A program made the translations under genes and the position numbers. A stretch of 64,000 nt of DNA, taken from the NCBI GenBank assembly GCA_977017575.1, contig CDRNVI010000039.1, positions 372,001 to 436,000 on the forward strand, read 5' to 3'. Under the pieces are notes generated by a model. That model was not told where the DNA came from, searched no databases, and saw nothing but the letters and a program-made list of their open reading frames with translations. Source of the stretch: Paramoeba atlantica. Taxonomy: Eukaryota; Discosea. This document shows, piece by piece, positions 28,017-38,613 of the stretch; positions within the stretch are counted from its first letter, which is position 1, and every line of letters starts with the position of its first letter.

Positions 28017-30005
28017 CTATTCTTTGTTAAACAATTTCTTATGCATCATAGAAAATATTTCTTCATAATCCAGACTAGTTCTCGAAACGCTATGAAAAAC
28101 ATTGTGCGAATCAAAAAGACAAGTTTCATATAGCGTATGCTCCATCAGATACACTGCAGTGAAGGCATCTACCCATCGAATACTGTGATGCATTAATCTA
28201 GCGTGACCTTGTGTGAGTCGCACAAGCGACGTAAAACAGCGCAAAGTAATTGGATTGGAAGTCGCCCCTTCGTGATATTCTTTCAGGCGGGTATAGTAGC
28301 GTAGCAGGAATTCCTGAATATCCTCGGGCATATGGCTCGGTAGCGCGCGGCATCGTGCCGATTGTATCGTGTTTTGAATTTGTAATAAAGGGAATGCGAC
28401 ATTCGAATTCTCTTGACGCTGTAGATCCTGAAGAGTAGTCGCTGCTATATACTCATCCCAACTCCGATGTTGCAAATCGCGTAGGGTAAAAACAAGATCA
28501 AATCGACTAAGTAGTGGCAAGGAGAAGCTTCTCCATGTTACGTTGGCTACGTTATTGACCGTGCTCGCAGCGAATACGTTGCACCGTGTGGAGAGCTGTG
28601 TCACAATGCCTGCCTTGGCGATGCTAACGCGCTGCTGTTCCATAGCTTCTAACAAGGACATTCGGTCTGCTTCTGAAAGAGCATGAAAATCATCAATACA
28701 ACATAGCCCTCCATCGCTCAGAACAAGAGCTCCTGCCTCAAGATGCCACTCCCCACCCACACGCACAGCTGCGGCTGTAAGACCTGCCATAGAGGAGCCA
28801 ATTCCAGTAGTAAGAACACCACGAGTACAAAGTTCTTTGGAGTGCGACAATAGCTCAGTCTTGCCTGTACTTGATTCCCCAACAAATAGTAAATGACTTT
28901 CCGTTCTTTGAGTCACTTTTTCTCGCATAGGACAATTTCCAGAAAGTGAGACTATGATAGCAAGCTTGGCGATGTGTAGACCAGCAAGGCCTGGAAACGC
29001 CTTTGCAACAAATTCATCTCTTTGTACAAGACAAGAAAAGGTATGGGAAGAAATCCGTGACGGTAAATGTTCAAATGATGCATTCATGGCTTCTTCGCTG
29101 CTCGAGGCTTCCCTGAAATCATATAGATTCTTATTTGAGGGATTTCCTGATGCCTCAGCCAAGTTTTCTCTAAGGAAATCCATGCCAATTACCTTCAATA
29201 CTATGTCTTGCGTCCCGGAACAGTCTGGATAAACTGCACTCCAGACGATTGTTGGAATACACACAAGTGAAACTTTGTCACCTGGCTGTAACATTCCAAC
29301 GTAATCGTCCTCCATGGCAATATTGACAGACAAGGGAACAGTTCTATCACACTCAGATGTGTCTCGAAGGCGAGCATACTGCACATCTCTTAAATTATCT
29401 GTCACTAATTCTTGAAACAAAGTAGAAATGCACTTCTTCGAACTGCACTTTGCCGGAGACCGAATACGATAGTGTAGCGCAAGTTCTGCGTGAACAGTAC
29501 ATTCACTTGCACAGCGACGACAGATGTAGCGTTTCCTAGATTCGATAACTTTTTTATCTGATGTGCGCAACACAATCCCGTGTATTTTAAGTACTCGGCC
29601 AATATCAGCGCTGCGTAGAGATTTGACGGTCCGTACCGGGGATATAAAGTGAATGAGACGAGGTAATATGTCATGTGGTAGAATCCCAGCTTGCATGGAG
29701 CCCGGAAAGGACTGCACAATAGAACCTAGAAGAGGACTTGGAGCTCTTACCCCAAGAAGCTTATTCAGAATAAGACATGTAACGTGCGATATTTCAGATA
29801 AGGCCACAGACGGGGACCTGAGGACCCAGGAAGCCAGTTCGGGATCGTAGTCACAGAGATCAACAAAGTCAACATAGAAACTCCACGGAGGCTTTGCAGT
29901 AGAAGAAAATCGATAAAGCAGCTGTGCGGAACATCTCGTTTCAAGATATCTTGTTAGGAAACGCGAGTGAGAACTCTCAGCTTGCCCTGCCGACAATTCG
30001 AACAA
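28017..30005 (-). CDS. MCM9: MCM9-type minichromosome maintenance helicase
   Basis: MCM9 with MCM8 forms a helicase of homologous recombination and interstrand-crosslink repair. The 662-residue frame has the MCM N-domain, a zinc finger (Cys162, Cys165, Cys187, Cys192), Walker A GESSTGKTEL (376-385), the MCM9-like block VLTTGIGSSMAGLTAAAV, EAGALVLSDGGLCCIDDF (Walker B, with Asp where Glu is usual), SIAKAGIV and the arginine finger SRFDLVF (501). The TTGIGS..AGLT and WDEYI phrases favour MCM9 over MCM2-8. No in-frame ATG exists upstream: the frame opens with TTG at 30003-30005 after an in-frame TGA, and the first ATG is at residue 104, inside the conserved domain. So either a non-AUG start or a short upstream spliced exon is needed. 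Human MCM9's long C-terminal tail is absent. Confidence 0.85.
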   Translation of the reverse strand: MFELSAGQAESSHSRFLTRYLETRCSAQLLYRFSSTAKPPWSFYVDFVDLCDYDPELASWVLRSPSVALSEISHVTCLILNKLLGVRAPSPLLGSIVQSFPGSMQAGILPHDILPRLIHFISPVRTVKSLRSADIGRVLKIHGIVLRTSDKKVIESRKRYICRRCASECTVHAELALHYRIRSPAKCSSKKCISTLFQELVTDNLRDVQYARLRDTSECDRTVPLSVNIAMEDDYVGMLQPGDKVSLVCIPTIVWSAVYPDCSGTQDIVLKVIGMDFLRENLAEASGNPSNKNLYDFREASSSEEAMNASFEHLPSRISSHTFSCLVQRDEFVAKAFPGLAGLHIAKLAIIVSLSGNCPMREKVTQRTESHLLFVGESSTGKTELLSHSKELCTRGVLTTGIGSSMAGLTAAAVRVGGEWHLEAGALVLSDGGLCCIDDFHALSEADRMSLLEAMEQQRVSIAKAGIVTQLSTRCNVFAASTVNNVANVTWRSFSLPLLSRFDLVFTLRDLQHRSWDEYIAATTLQDLQRQENSNVAFPLLQIQNTIQSARCRALPSHMPEDIQEFLLRYYTRLKEYHEGATSNPITLRCFTSLVRLTQGHARLMHHSIRWVDAFTAVYLMEHTLYETCLFDSHNVFHSVSRTSLDYEEIFSMMHKKLFNKE

Positions 30006-31747
30006 TTTACGTATAAAAAGAGCTCAGGAGCTCATTATCCTACATGTACAGGATGATTGTAAAGCTTTGTAAGCTAAACAGCTTTGTATAATGCAAAGCT
30101 TGAAGGAAATACTTTACGATTGTCTACTATAATCACTTACACTACGTACGTAGTGTACTACTACGTAGTCGCTACTATACTAGCAGAGATATCACATCAA
30201 TCTTTACAAGAAGTAGTAATCATGCTTATTATGTAAAGCACTATAATAAGAAATCGGTCAAGCAGCTCGCGTAAAATGCAAGCCATACTCGAAACGGCAA
30301 AAATAAGTAACTAAGATTTTAAGTGAAACTCACACAATATTTTGTAAGCAAGAATGGAGAGCAAGACGGAGAATAATGTAGAGAGGTCGCACTACAGTGC
30401 AAAATGCAGATATACGATACATCCGCCGTTTTGCAGAAGTAATTGAAATACTTGTACAAAATAAATGCGTGTTCTCGAAGCGACGAGTATGTAAAGTTTT
30501 TGCACTCCGTACGTCTTCTTTCGACTCAGTACTTCAAGATGTCATCATATCCCAAAGACGTACCCTCCACTGGCATACTTCTGCTGAGCATGTGGGCTCC
30601 TCCTACACACGTTCTAATACTGCGGGTTAGATTGATGAGATGTATTGATCAACGTAAGGACGAGCGTGACAAACTTTCTAAAGTCTTGACTAAAGAGGTT
30701 CGTCGTGCCAACCCACGTGCAAGCATCTGAATTAACCAAAGTATGGGGAACACGTGCACAAAGATATGATAGGGTGCACCTTGACAGGGTTCGTTTTTTT
30801 TGGGGTGACTAGATTGCAGTGCTTTATCTGATTCTGTGATTCAGGACTGGTGTACTCGGTTTTCTTTCTTCTCACGGAGTTAGGGCTTTGTAAGATGGTG
30901 GATTTTACGAAACTTTTTTCTGATTATCTCATTTTCACGACCGTGTTGAACACATTTTCAACCACTGTTGTATAGGCCAGTGGCTAGCACATTCTTTGAT
31001 AATTCATAATCTTGAAGTGCATTTACAGAAGGTGAAGGTGGGGAGTCTCCTTTTACACCAGAACGAGTTAGGATTACGGAATATTTAAAGATCATATTAT
31101 GCTCTTTATGACATAAAGCTTCTTAATAAAAGAGCACAAAGCTTCTATAGAGCATAAAGCGCAATTTTAAGCTAAGTAGGTAATGTAAGATAAAAAGCAG
31201 TTAATCTCTGTGTTTACCTAAGTAAGAACTTGTACTAATATTTGATACTCGATCATGAATTATTATATTAGGCTACCCTTCATACCCCTTCTCTGAGTTT
31301 ACCTCCCACCCCTTTTTTGTTGTAAGTGGGTGCAAAGGCTCACATGTAGGTGAGCGCCAAAGGTGGCCATTGTGGCAAAAAAAATCGGTGTGGAAGGCAC
31401 GAAATGGCACAGGATAGAACAGGATAACTGCATAGTGTCCAGTGACGATCACGAGGTATTGGAAATGTCTCTCCTGGTCATCTTTATGCCATGTATACTT
31501 CCACAATTGTTGGAGAGCAATTTGGTCAAAGTGAAGCATTATTGAGCCTTTTTTGAAAAAAAAATAAATGAAGATATTTTTTTAGGTTTATGGGCCGCTA
31601 GTACTTATTTCTTTTGATTTCGCCTTTTTAAAGGATTTAAAAAAAGCGTTTAAAAGGATTTTAAAAAGCGCTTTATAAAGGATTTCCACCGCTATTTCCG
31701 ATCTTCAGATCATTGACGACTTCTTCGCTAAACTTTGGTCGATCTTT
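30006..31747. other. Intergenic, no clear gene
   Basis: About 1.7 kb. 30120-30180 has palindromic ctacgtacgtag words. Overlapping frames at 30397-30730 (77 and 95 codons) on the plus strand resemble nothing I know and lie next to the Merlin remnant, so may be transposon debris. 31080-31150 repeats the words gagcataaagc/agcacaaagc. 31620-31690 repeats aaaggattt four times. No gene can be supported. Confidence 0.4.
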
Positions 31748-32095
31748 TCATTCTTCATCAAAGCACCCAAGGGTCCCATTCCCACGGGATCGTACTGCCT
31801 TCTTGAGCATCTCATTCATGCGTTCAACAATGTTGGTGTGCACCAAAGATCGCCGATGATTAACTGTCTCATGCCGCAAGTCGTTTCCCAGCGAGCGACT
31901 CGATCGCCAGCAATCAGTGCGCGTTACGGTTCGGCTTCCAGCAGACAACTTAATTAATTGTGTTTTTGTGCGGAGTTCATAGTGATAAACCGTGAAAAAA
32001 GTTTGTATTTTTAATAGTCTGACACGCTCTAAAAGAAAACATACTTGGTTCAAACCAATATTTGAAAAACGTAAAAAAGTGTTCTTTTGGCGCAA
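31748..32095 (-). mobile_element. Merlin/IS1595-like transposase fragment (DDE part)
   Basis: A 115-codon frame ends with a readable IS1595/ISXO2-type catalytic region: RTDCWRSSRSLGNDLRHETV, then NHRRSL, VHTNIVERMNEMLKKAV. The family pattern is a TD.W..Y......H..VNH....V ... HTN..E....LK, so the second Asp and the Glu are present. The first 50 residues do not align to anything I recognise, and the first catalytic Asp and Zn-ribbon are missing. It is a remnant and is the second of three such transposase types in the window. Confidence 0.75.
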
Positions 32096-32331
32096 TAATG
32101 CTTCACTTTCACCAGCAATTTTATTGAAACATTCGAATAACAGTGTTGCTCGATTTTAATGCCTTGTAGGGAAGTCCTTTAGTTCGCGGAAAGCTACGCC
32201 ATATTACTATTAGCAATCTGATTCGTTAGTTTTCAGACGTTTTCTGATGTGGACTCTGATTTAGAACCACTATGATGCATTTCAGAATGGAAATGAAAGT
32301 ACTACTACTGACGATTCAGGACTTGGCTCGG

Positions 32332-33699
32332 CTACATTCGCTTATCGCTTAGAGCCGGTGTGGCTTGGCGTATCCTGTGTTCCACTCCGCGATCAAGAAT
32401 TCCCATCCCTATCAAACGTCGAATACCAGGGATAGCTTCCAATGCAGCTTGTTGTGGACAGAATTTAAGATCATAAACTTCTGATCGTATCTTTCGCGAC
32501 AACGGAAGAACTGCTGATGCAATGCACGACTGAAGACACGCGGATCTCCCTAGAGCCCCAATCATACGAATGCAGTCTACACAGGTAAACTTCGACAAGC
32601 AGTCGTTGAGCGCAGGAAGAATATATTTTCGCATGTACTGCTCATCAAGGGCCCCACAGCCCTCGAGACAAACGACCGCACTGGATAGAGCATGTCCCCC
32701 AATGTTTCTTAAGTGGTGACTAATATTCCTAGAAAATGCTACGGCAAAAGTATGCATTATACGGGCAGAGAGAACCGCTTGTGCAATAACAATGTGTTCA
32801 CTGAAATCCAATTCGGAAGCCACGTCTAACGGATTTATTTCTGTTACTTGTGATGGACTTTTCTCTTCACTTGATTGCTTCCGAACGCAAGTAACCTCGT
32901 ACTTCAGAACATACCACTTTTGCAATATGGAACAAAGCCCTTCGTGATCCAGATTAGCCAGTTGCAGAGTTTGCGCAACTCGTAAGCAAAGTCGACCAAG
33001 ATTGGCGGATAAGTCCTCGGAATCGGGTTGTTTTTCAATTGCTTTTTTGGATCCATTGATCACTCCCCCGTCGCCACCTTGTGACAAGAAGTCTAATCGT
33101 TGTGAAATTCGATCTCTAAATATATCGCACAATAGTTCAAGAAATTCTGAAGACAAACCTACATTCTGTGCAATTTCTAAAAGTCTCAGTTGAGTGTTTG
33201 ACGTCAGAGAACGGATATTTACTTCGGCGCTTAAGCATTCAAGACATTTCTTTTGGAGGCTGTAATCATATAGATAACGATAAATTGAGAGCGCTTGCAA
33301 ATACTGAACCGCCCTCTCAGCATTCCACTCTCCACTTTGGAACGATTTCAAACTTTCCACAACATAAAATGACAGTGCAGCGTCATAATTATGATTTCGA
33401 CCCATGTACTCTAACAATTCCAAGAGAAGATCCATATTTTTGCTAAGGCACTGGGATGCTTCATCCTGCGACTTGCAGATCCGTTGCCTTGTAACTTGCA
33501 TGAGCTCCAGCTGCCCAGAGAAAGAAAGAGAGCGATACGATTTATGAAGTCCAACCAGCTCATGATCTGCAAAGGACTTCACACTTTCTGACGGCATAGA
33601 TTTGAACATTGAAGACCTCTCGATCAGACGATGCTCTGTAAAGTGAAACGCAGATCGACCAGTTCTTTGTTTCCGAAGAAAACCTGTGACACCATTCAT
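32332..33699 (-). CDS. Helical-repeat protein, possibly organellar RNA-related
   Basis: 455 residues from an ATG at 33697-33699. No catalytic motif is visible. The protein is almost entirely helical, with blocks of about 35-40 residues (LLELLEYMGRNHNYDAALSF; LQLEIAQNVGLSSEFLELLC-like) that recall the FAST/RAP and heptatricopeptide-type repeats of mitochondrial RNA-binding proteins. The N-terminus is basic and Ser/Thr-rich with few acidic residues (MNGVTGFLRKQRTGRSAF), compatible with mitochondrial targeting. The RAP domain itself is not seen. Function is inferred from form only. Confidence 0.65.
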   Translation of the reverse strand: MNGVTGFLRKQRTGRSAFHFTEHRLIERSSMFKSMPSESVKSFADHELVGLHKSYRSLSFSGQLELMQVTRQRICKSQDEASQCLSKNMDLLLELLEYMGRNHNYDAALSFYVVESLKSFQSGEWNAERAVQYLQALSIYRYLYDYSLQKKCLECLSAEVNIRSLTSNTQLRLLEIAQNVGLSSEFLELLCDIFRDRISQRLDFLSQGGDGGVINGSKKAIEKQPDSEDLSANLGRLCLRVAQTLQLANLDHEGLCSILQKWYVLKYEVTCVRKQSSEEKSPSQVTEINPLDVASELDFSEHIVIAQAVLSARIMHTFAVAFSRNISHHLRNIGGHALSSAVVCLEGCGALDEQYMRKYILPALNDCLSKFTCVDCIRMIGALGRSACLQSCIASAVLPLSRKIRSEVYDLKFCPQQAALEAIPGIRRLIGMGILDRGVEHRIRQATPALSDKRM

Positions 33700-34272
33700 T
33701 ATTGTTCGCTCAGCCTAGTAGATCACGCAGAAGCTTATAAAATAGGTAGCAATATGGATAAAAGAGGAAACGTATGCGATTTTTAAAACAAATTGCGTTC
33801 TACATATTGTTCTGTAAACATTGTCTCGTTAGCCACTACACTGCAGGTTCTCACCAAAAAGTCCCCTAAATGAATATTTCAATTCTTCAAAAACGAGAAA
33901 TGTCCCTTTTCGTTTGCTTTAGATAAGCTATTTAACAAAAAAACAACTATGAAATCAACATGCGTGTCTTCTATTCTTTTTTTGGAAATGGTTCTACCAT
34001 CGAATCAGTTTAATTCACATGATACTAAATTCAACGATAAATATTAAAAATATGAATAAAAACATTTTTTTAACACACACGAAGCGAAAAATATCTTGAT
34101 GTGGTAACTGACCTTTAAATCAGTACTAGTTCAAGACGTACATAGAACATGTACATACATGTTACATGTTACACTCTCTGTCACATGTGGATGTCGTTTG
34201 ATTGTTAAAGGGTAGCACATTCATACTCCGACTACATGTGATATAAACTGATTGTATTTCAATAGGCATTCG
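33700..34272. other. Intergenic, no gene seen
   Basis: About 570 AT-rich bases between two minus-strand genes. Near 34137-34175 the words acatgtacatacatgttaca make small palindromes. A 66-codon plus-strand frame (34252-34452) mostly overlaps ABCE1 antisense and is not a gene. Confidence 0.45.
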
Positions 34273-36189
34273 TTAATCCTCTCCAGATTTGTGCATCGGT
34301 TTTTCGTTTTTATTTGTTTTCGTATTTCCGCCCATATTCGCTTCAGAAAAAAAATAATTGCCACTTTCTTTTTGTTCACGATCCTTGACCGATCCGTTTT
34401 TATTTACTCGAGGCCTAAAATTCATAGGATCACTTCGGATTGTGACACCTAGTTGCCGAAGAAACGTATTCATTCCTTCCATCATAGACATTGGAGAGCC
34501 GGCATGGCACTTACGACCTGGTTCCCCTGTGTACACAATGACTTTGTCAGCAAGATATGAAGCCATAATAAAATCATGTTCTACGACAAAAGCGCTCTTT
34601 TTTGAATGCAGTATAAAGCGCTTTATAACTTTTGACGCATTTAACCGTTGTTCACTGTCGAGGTACGCCGAAGGCTCGTCGAGTAAATATACGTCAGCAG
34701 GTGTTCCGAGGGCAAGAACAATGGCTACGCGCTGTAGTTCACCCCCTGAGAGATTTAATACCGCGAGATCCATAAGTTCATCAATACGCAATGGTCGAGT
34801 TACATCCGTTTGAAACTGTGCGTGATTAAGAGCCGCATATATCTTTTTTTCGAGGAGCTCTCGAACAGTTCCTTGAAACTTAGGTGCAATTTTCTGGGGC
34901 TTGTAGGACACAACCATGCGAGGAAGTTCAACATCTGCATCGTCAGCCTTTTCAATCCCTGCTAGCAGACGAATAAAAGTAGTTTTTCCAGTTCCATTTT
35001 CCCCCAGCAAAACGATGCATTCTGAATCAGTAAACGTGCCTGAAGAAACGGAAAGCTTAAATCCATCTTTACCCATAGTCTTTTCCATGCCAGGATATTT
35101 GTAACGTGCATGTCGTTTGCTGTATATCTCCTCACTATTGCTCTCTAGCATTCGAAAGGTCAGTCCTTCCTCCCGAAACCGAAGGTTCTCGGTTGGTACA
35201 AAACCGTCCAAGAAGACATTGATGCCGTCCTTCACGCCAAAAGGCATAGTCACTACACCATATGCACCCGGTGTGCCATAAAGAACGCAAATAAAGTCCG
35301 ACATATAGTCTAGAACAGCAAGATCATGTTCCACAACTATGGCATACGAGTCCTCAGTCGCCATGTCTCGAATGATGCGGGCAACGAAAAGACGCTGTTT
35401 GATGTCAAGGTACGAGGAGGGTTCGTCGAACATATAGACATCGGCCTTTGCCAAACATGTCAGTGCTATGGCGAACCGCTGGAGCTCCCCACCTGAAAGG
35501 ACTGAAATATTCCGGTCAAGAACAGACTCAAGATGAAGCTCTTTTACGTATTTTTCCATTTCACCTCGTTCATCTTGAGATGTGAGCACATCTCGCACTG
35601 TACCGTTGATAAGACGCGGTAGCTCATCTACGTACTGTATTTTTGAGGATGAAATACACCTCTCTTCTACAAGACTTTGAAAGTAGGCTTGATGCTCGGA
35701 ACCACGAAAATATTTTAAAATGTCAACCCACGTGGGTGGAGAATCGAATTTTCCAAGATTGGGCTTAATTTTTCCTTGTAAAATTTTAAGAGCTGTTGAT
35801 TTCCCTGTACCATTGGCACCAACAAGGCCTAGCACTTGGCCTCGCCGAGGCAAGGGCAGACGATGCAGCTTAAAAGTATTAGGTCCGTACCGGTGTGTAG
35901 TAAATCGTGAAACGTTTTTAGGAAGATTAATAATACTAATCGCTTGGAAAGGACATTTCTTTGGACAGATGCCGCACCCAATGCAAAGCTCTTCTGAAAT
36001 TTTTGCAACTTTATCCAATGCCGTGACTTCTATACATAACTGACCACCGCGGACGACAGGACACGATTTTTTACACTCCAGTTTACATTTTTTCGGTTTG
36101 CATCGATCGGGATTCACAATTGCAATTCGTGTGAGATCTTCCTCACTTTCTTTTTGCGAGTGCCGGCTGTAAACTTCAGTGCGAGTCAT
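34273..36189 (-). CDS. ABCE1: ABCE1/Rli1 ribosome-recycling ATPase
   Basis: 638 residues, near the usual 600-610. Rli1 splits 80S ribosomes after termination together with eRF1 or Dom34. Domains in order: an N-terminal double [4Fe-4S] ferredoxin region ([29 protein letters not shown]), nucleotide-binding domain 1 ([39 protein letters not shown]) and domain 2 ([43 protein letters not shown]), separated by the hinge. All eight Fe-S cysteines and both ATP sites are intact. The 20-residue start region and a 50-residue Lys/Asn-rich tail are extensions. The minus-strand sequence upstream of the ATG contains ttgtcag, a possible splice acceptor. Confidence 0.98.
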   Translation of the reverse strand: MTRTEVYSRHSQKESEEDLTRIAIVNPDRCKPKKCKLECKKSCPVVRGGQLCIEVTALDKVAKISEELCIGCGICPKKCPFQAISIINLPKNVSRFTTHRYGPNTFKLHRLPLPRRGQVLGLVGANGTGKSTALKILQGKIKPNLGKFDSPPTWVDILKYFRGSEHQAYFQSLVEERCISSSKIQYVDELPRLINGTVRDVLTSQDERGEMEKYVKELHLESVLDRNISVLSGGELQRFAIALTCLAKADVYMFDEPSSYLDIKQRLFVARIIRDMATEDSYAIVVEHDLAVLDYMSDFICVLYGTPGAYGVVTMPFGVKDGINVFLDGFVPTENLRFREEGLTFRMLESNSEEIYSKRHARYKYPGMEKTMGKDGFKLSVSSGTFTDSECIVLLGENGTGKTTFIRLLAGIEKADDADVELPRMVVSYKPQKIAPKFQGTVRELLEKKIYAALNHAQFQTDVTRPLRIDELMDLAVLNLSGGELQRVAIVLALGTPADVYLLDEPSAYLDSEQRLNASKVIKRFILHSKKSAFVVEHDFIMASYLADKVIVYTGEPGRKCHAGSPMSMMEGMNTFLRQLGVTIRSDPMNFRPRVNKNGSVKDREQKESGNYFFSEANMGGNTKTNKNEKPMHKSGED

Positions 36190-36392
36190 TTAAGTTCTGA
36201 CAATCTTATTGTATGCAAAGAAAGTTATGTATAACGACTCGCTTCTGAAGATGAACTCAACAGCATGAAAAATGTAGTGGAATACACGCGATTAAATACT
36301 TTCTTTGGAGTGTTGTTTATTTAGGTTGTAGATTATCAGTACACAATAAATTTCTTCTTACGGACGTGTCTCTTCAAAAGAAAACGTAGGAC

Positions 36393-37151
36393 TCACGAAG
36401 GTGGGTAATTTGGTGTGTATTCCACTGAAGAATCCGCCGATTCAGTATCTGACTGTGCAGCTTTGTTATCAGAGTTGCTTGGAAAAACACTAGGGAGAAC
36501 TCCGCGGTCCTTCAGCAGCTGTTCGACGTACTGAGGTGGAGGAGGTGGTTCATAGCAAGGATAGGATCGCACTCGGTACAATGATGTGTCGATAGGAATT
36601 TCGGTCCCTATGCTCTCAGGGGCGGGAACTGCGGCAGTATGTGGAATGGCCCTCGATGCGTCAAAGTCAGAATACCAACCCGGAACATCAGCTGCATCAA
36701 TTTCGATAGGCCGAAGAGAGCTCTCCCCGTGAAAGGTTAAATACCCGAATGCAGTGCCTAATTTACAATTCTTGGGCTCCGGTGAGACATGACATAAAGT
36801 AACAAACTTTTCGTATGTGCCCTCCATCCATTCTTTGCGATAGAATTTTTGCCCCCTGCCCATGCAGGGCATTCTGCAGGCAATCTGTAGAAGTGTTTCC
36901 CCGGTACTTCGGTCGTACTCGTGGCGAGCAACAATGTATTTTAAGATATCCATGGGGTCCTTTTGTACAGCACGTTCAATGCCTATGGGAAGTTCGGATC
37001 CGTCCAGAAGGGTCCGGTCACGTTGGTTTAATACAATCCGCGGAAACTTTTCTTTTACATACGACCAAGGCATTCGACGGCGATGTGCGCCTGTATGCAG
37101 TCGACCTTTTGTTCTACTATGAAAAATACTACTACCGCCCTGCCAGGACAT
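36393..37151 (-). CDS. MRPS34: Mitochondrial small-subunit ribosomal protein mS34
   Basis: 252 residues. The middle part follows the MRP-S34 pattern well: LLQIACRMPCMGRGQKFYRK, EW, CHVSPEPKNCKLGTAFGYLTF (family: G.AWG.LTFKG) and IDAADVPGWYSDF where the animal protein has ..YHDW. This component sits in the small subunit of the mitochondrial ribosome, at the mRNA channel side. The N-terminus starts with MSWQGGSSIFHSRTKGRL, basic and Ser-rich, compatible with import. The C-terminal 70 residues are acidic and disordered, absent from animal homologues. The assignment rests on that one 80-residue stretch. Confidence 0.75.
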   Translation of the reverse strand: MSWQGGSSIFHSRTKGRLHTGAHRRRMPWSYVKEKFPRIVLNQRDRTLLDGSELPIGIERAVQKDPMDILKYIVARHEYDRSTGETLLQIACRMPCMGRGQKFYRKEWMEGTYEKFVTLCHVSPEPKNCKLGTAFGYLTFHGESSLRPIEIDAADVPGWYSDFDASRAIPHTAAVPAPESIGTEIPIDTSLYRVRSYPCYEPPPPPQYVEQLLKDRGVLPSVFPSNSDNKAAQSDTESADSSVEYTPNYPPS

Positions 37152-37457
37152 GTATACGTCAGTTTCTAAATCTATGTACTCGTTTACTTCTTTCGCACTT
37201 GCTGTAGAGAAAAATAGCCGAAAAAATCAATATCAATTAAAAGGAATTAGAAAAATTATTCCCCAATAACGATGTCCAATTACATTTGTAGGATGCGTGT
37301 ACAAGTATTTTACTACAGGTTATTATAACCTGTAAAATTTTATAACATTTTTTTAATAGTATAACACGTTGCATCTTGCGCAACGTACATTGTGCAATTA
37401 GGCTTTCATCAGGAATATGCGGACCCCTGTACCAAACAGTTACAGATACTACAACTA

Positions 37458-38189
37458 CTACAGCTCAACTTGCAGGCCAACATGCACAAAGTTCGGCACT
37501 TTATCACTGAGGAGCACACAGTAGTTTTCGTCCAGGTCAAGCAAAACCATGCCCTTTGGAAGTTGGCTAAAATCGACAATGCCTTCAAACCGATTGCGAC
37601 CAAGGCGTAGCGTTCGCATTCCACAAGGGATATGCTCAAAATTTAAATTTCCACTAAACATATTCTGAGAAAGATTGAGCTCAAGAAGGCCGGTTGGAAG
37701 GCTTGTTAGGTCTACGTGGCCCCGGAATCGATTTTTTTGAAATGAAAATGACTGTGCGGCACCCGGAAGAGACGTCATGTCCAGTGTGTGACGATACAAA
37801 TTTTCATTGACATCTAAATTGGTAACCAGAGATGGAACAGTGCAAAGTTGAAAGTCACCTTTTAAAAAATTTGAGTGATATTTATCTTTTCCAAGATCAA
37901 GACGCAACAAAGAGAAGGAGAGGCCATCCCATCGAATATTCCCGCGAAGTTGCCGACCACTCCAGTTAATCGCAATCAACTGTGCTAAATCATCACATAA
38001 CACGCCCGGCCACGTGCACGCGTGGTGTGGGTCCGACCATGACGAAGGGGGATTTTCAATGTTAGAAATAATTATAGGAAGAACAAACTCGGCGGGCATA
38101 TGAGACCCACGCACTTTCCCCGGCCTACGAGGGACCTGTGATTCAGCCCCCAGCAGTGGAAGAAGTAACCAAATTGAAGCCATAAACAT
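37458..38189 (-). CDS. Secreted or surface leucine-rich-repeat protein, copy 2
   Basis: The frame is open from 38312, but its first codon is GTG and codons before 38189 fall in a dispersed repeat (27.8 kb relative). The ATG at 38187-38189 gives a clean signal peptide (MFMASIWLLLPLLGAES), so I start there: 243 residues. Then PPSSWSDPHHACTWPGVLCD (an N-cap like copy 1) and about five repeats such as LPTGLLELNLSQNMFSGNLN and LPKGMVLLDLDENY. The ending is short, without a membrane anchor. It is the paralogue of the gene at 9678; the two are related in N-cap and repeat plan, not closely. Confidence 0.78.
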   Translation of the reverse strand: MFMASIWLLLPLLGAESQVPRRPGKVRGSHMPAEFVLPIIISNIENPPSSWSDPHHACTWPGVLCDDLAQLIAINWSGRQLRGNIRWDGLSFSLLRLDLGKDKYHSNFLKGDFQLCTVPSLVTNLDVNENLYRHTLDMTSLPGAAQSFSFQKNRFRGHVDLTSLPTGLLELNLSQNMFSGNLNFEHIPCGMRTLRLGRNRFEGIVDFSQLPKGMVLLDLDENYCVLLSDKVPNFVHVGLQVEL

Positions 38190-38613
38190 TTTATATGTAA
38201 GAAAAATGCGGATTTTAGCATACTGAAAACTTAAGATATAAATTGCATTTGTTTTTGCGAATAATATCGCGACCCCGGGGAGGTCTACAGACGCGGTATT
38301 GCCTCTATACACTGTATTCTATCTTTATGTGCCTCTACTGTATGTTTACCCAGTATGAGCATGAACCTTGCCCAACGTTACCTCACTTTATACCCCTTAC
38401 CTAACTTTATAACTTTTCAGGGAGGTTAAGGCCTCCCTCTGCCTTGCCTCACACGGGATGAAATACTGTTGGGGGGCAAGGTCTCCTTTTTTCGTAGACA
38501 CTCTATTTCTCCTAGATTTTTCATGGTGATTTGTAGACGACTGCATTTAGTCAAAGCTAAGCACAGTAAGTTACAGTCTGTAAATGCTATTGAAATCGTG
38601 CATCATACACGTT
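38190..38613. other. Intergenic with a dispersed repeat
   Basis: 38262-38365 shares with 27798-27875 the words aatatcgcga, gacgcggtattgcctcta and cccagta(c/t)...gaacc. The repeat lies right upstream of the LRR gene and was absorbed into its upstream open frame. No other feature. Confidence 0.55.

Noticed and set aside
30397-30730. Overlapping 77- and 95-codon plus-strand frames as a gene
   Set aside because: No recognisable motif, opposite to the host gene strand, two frames compete; most likely chance or transposon debris.
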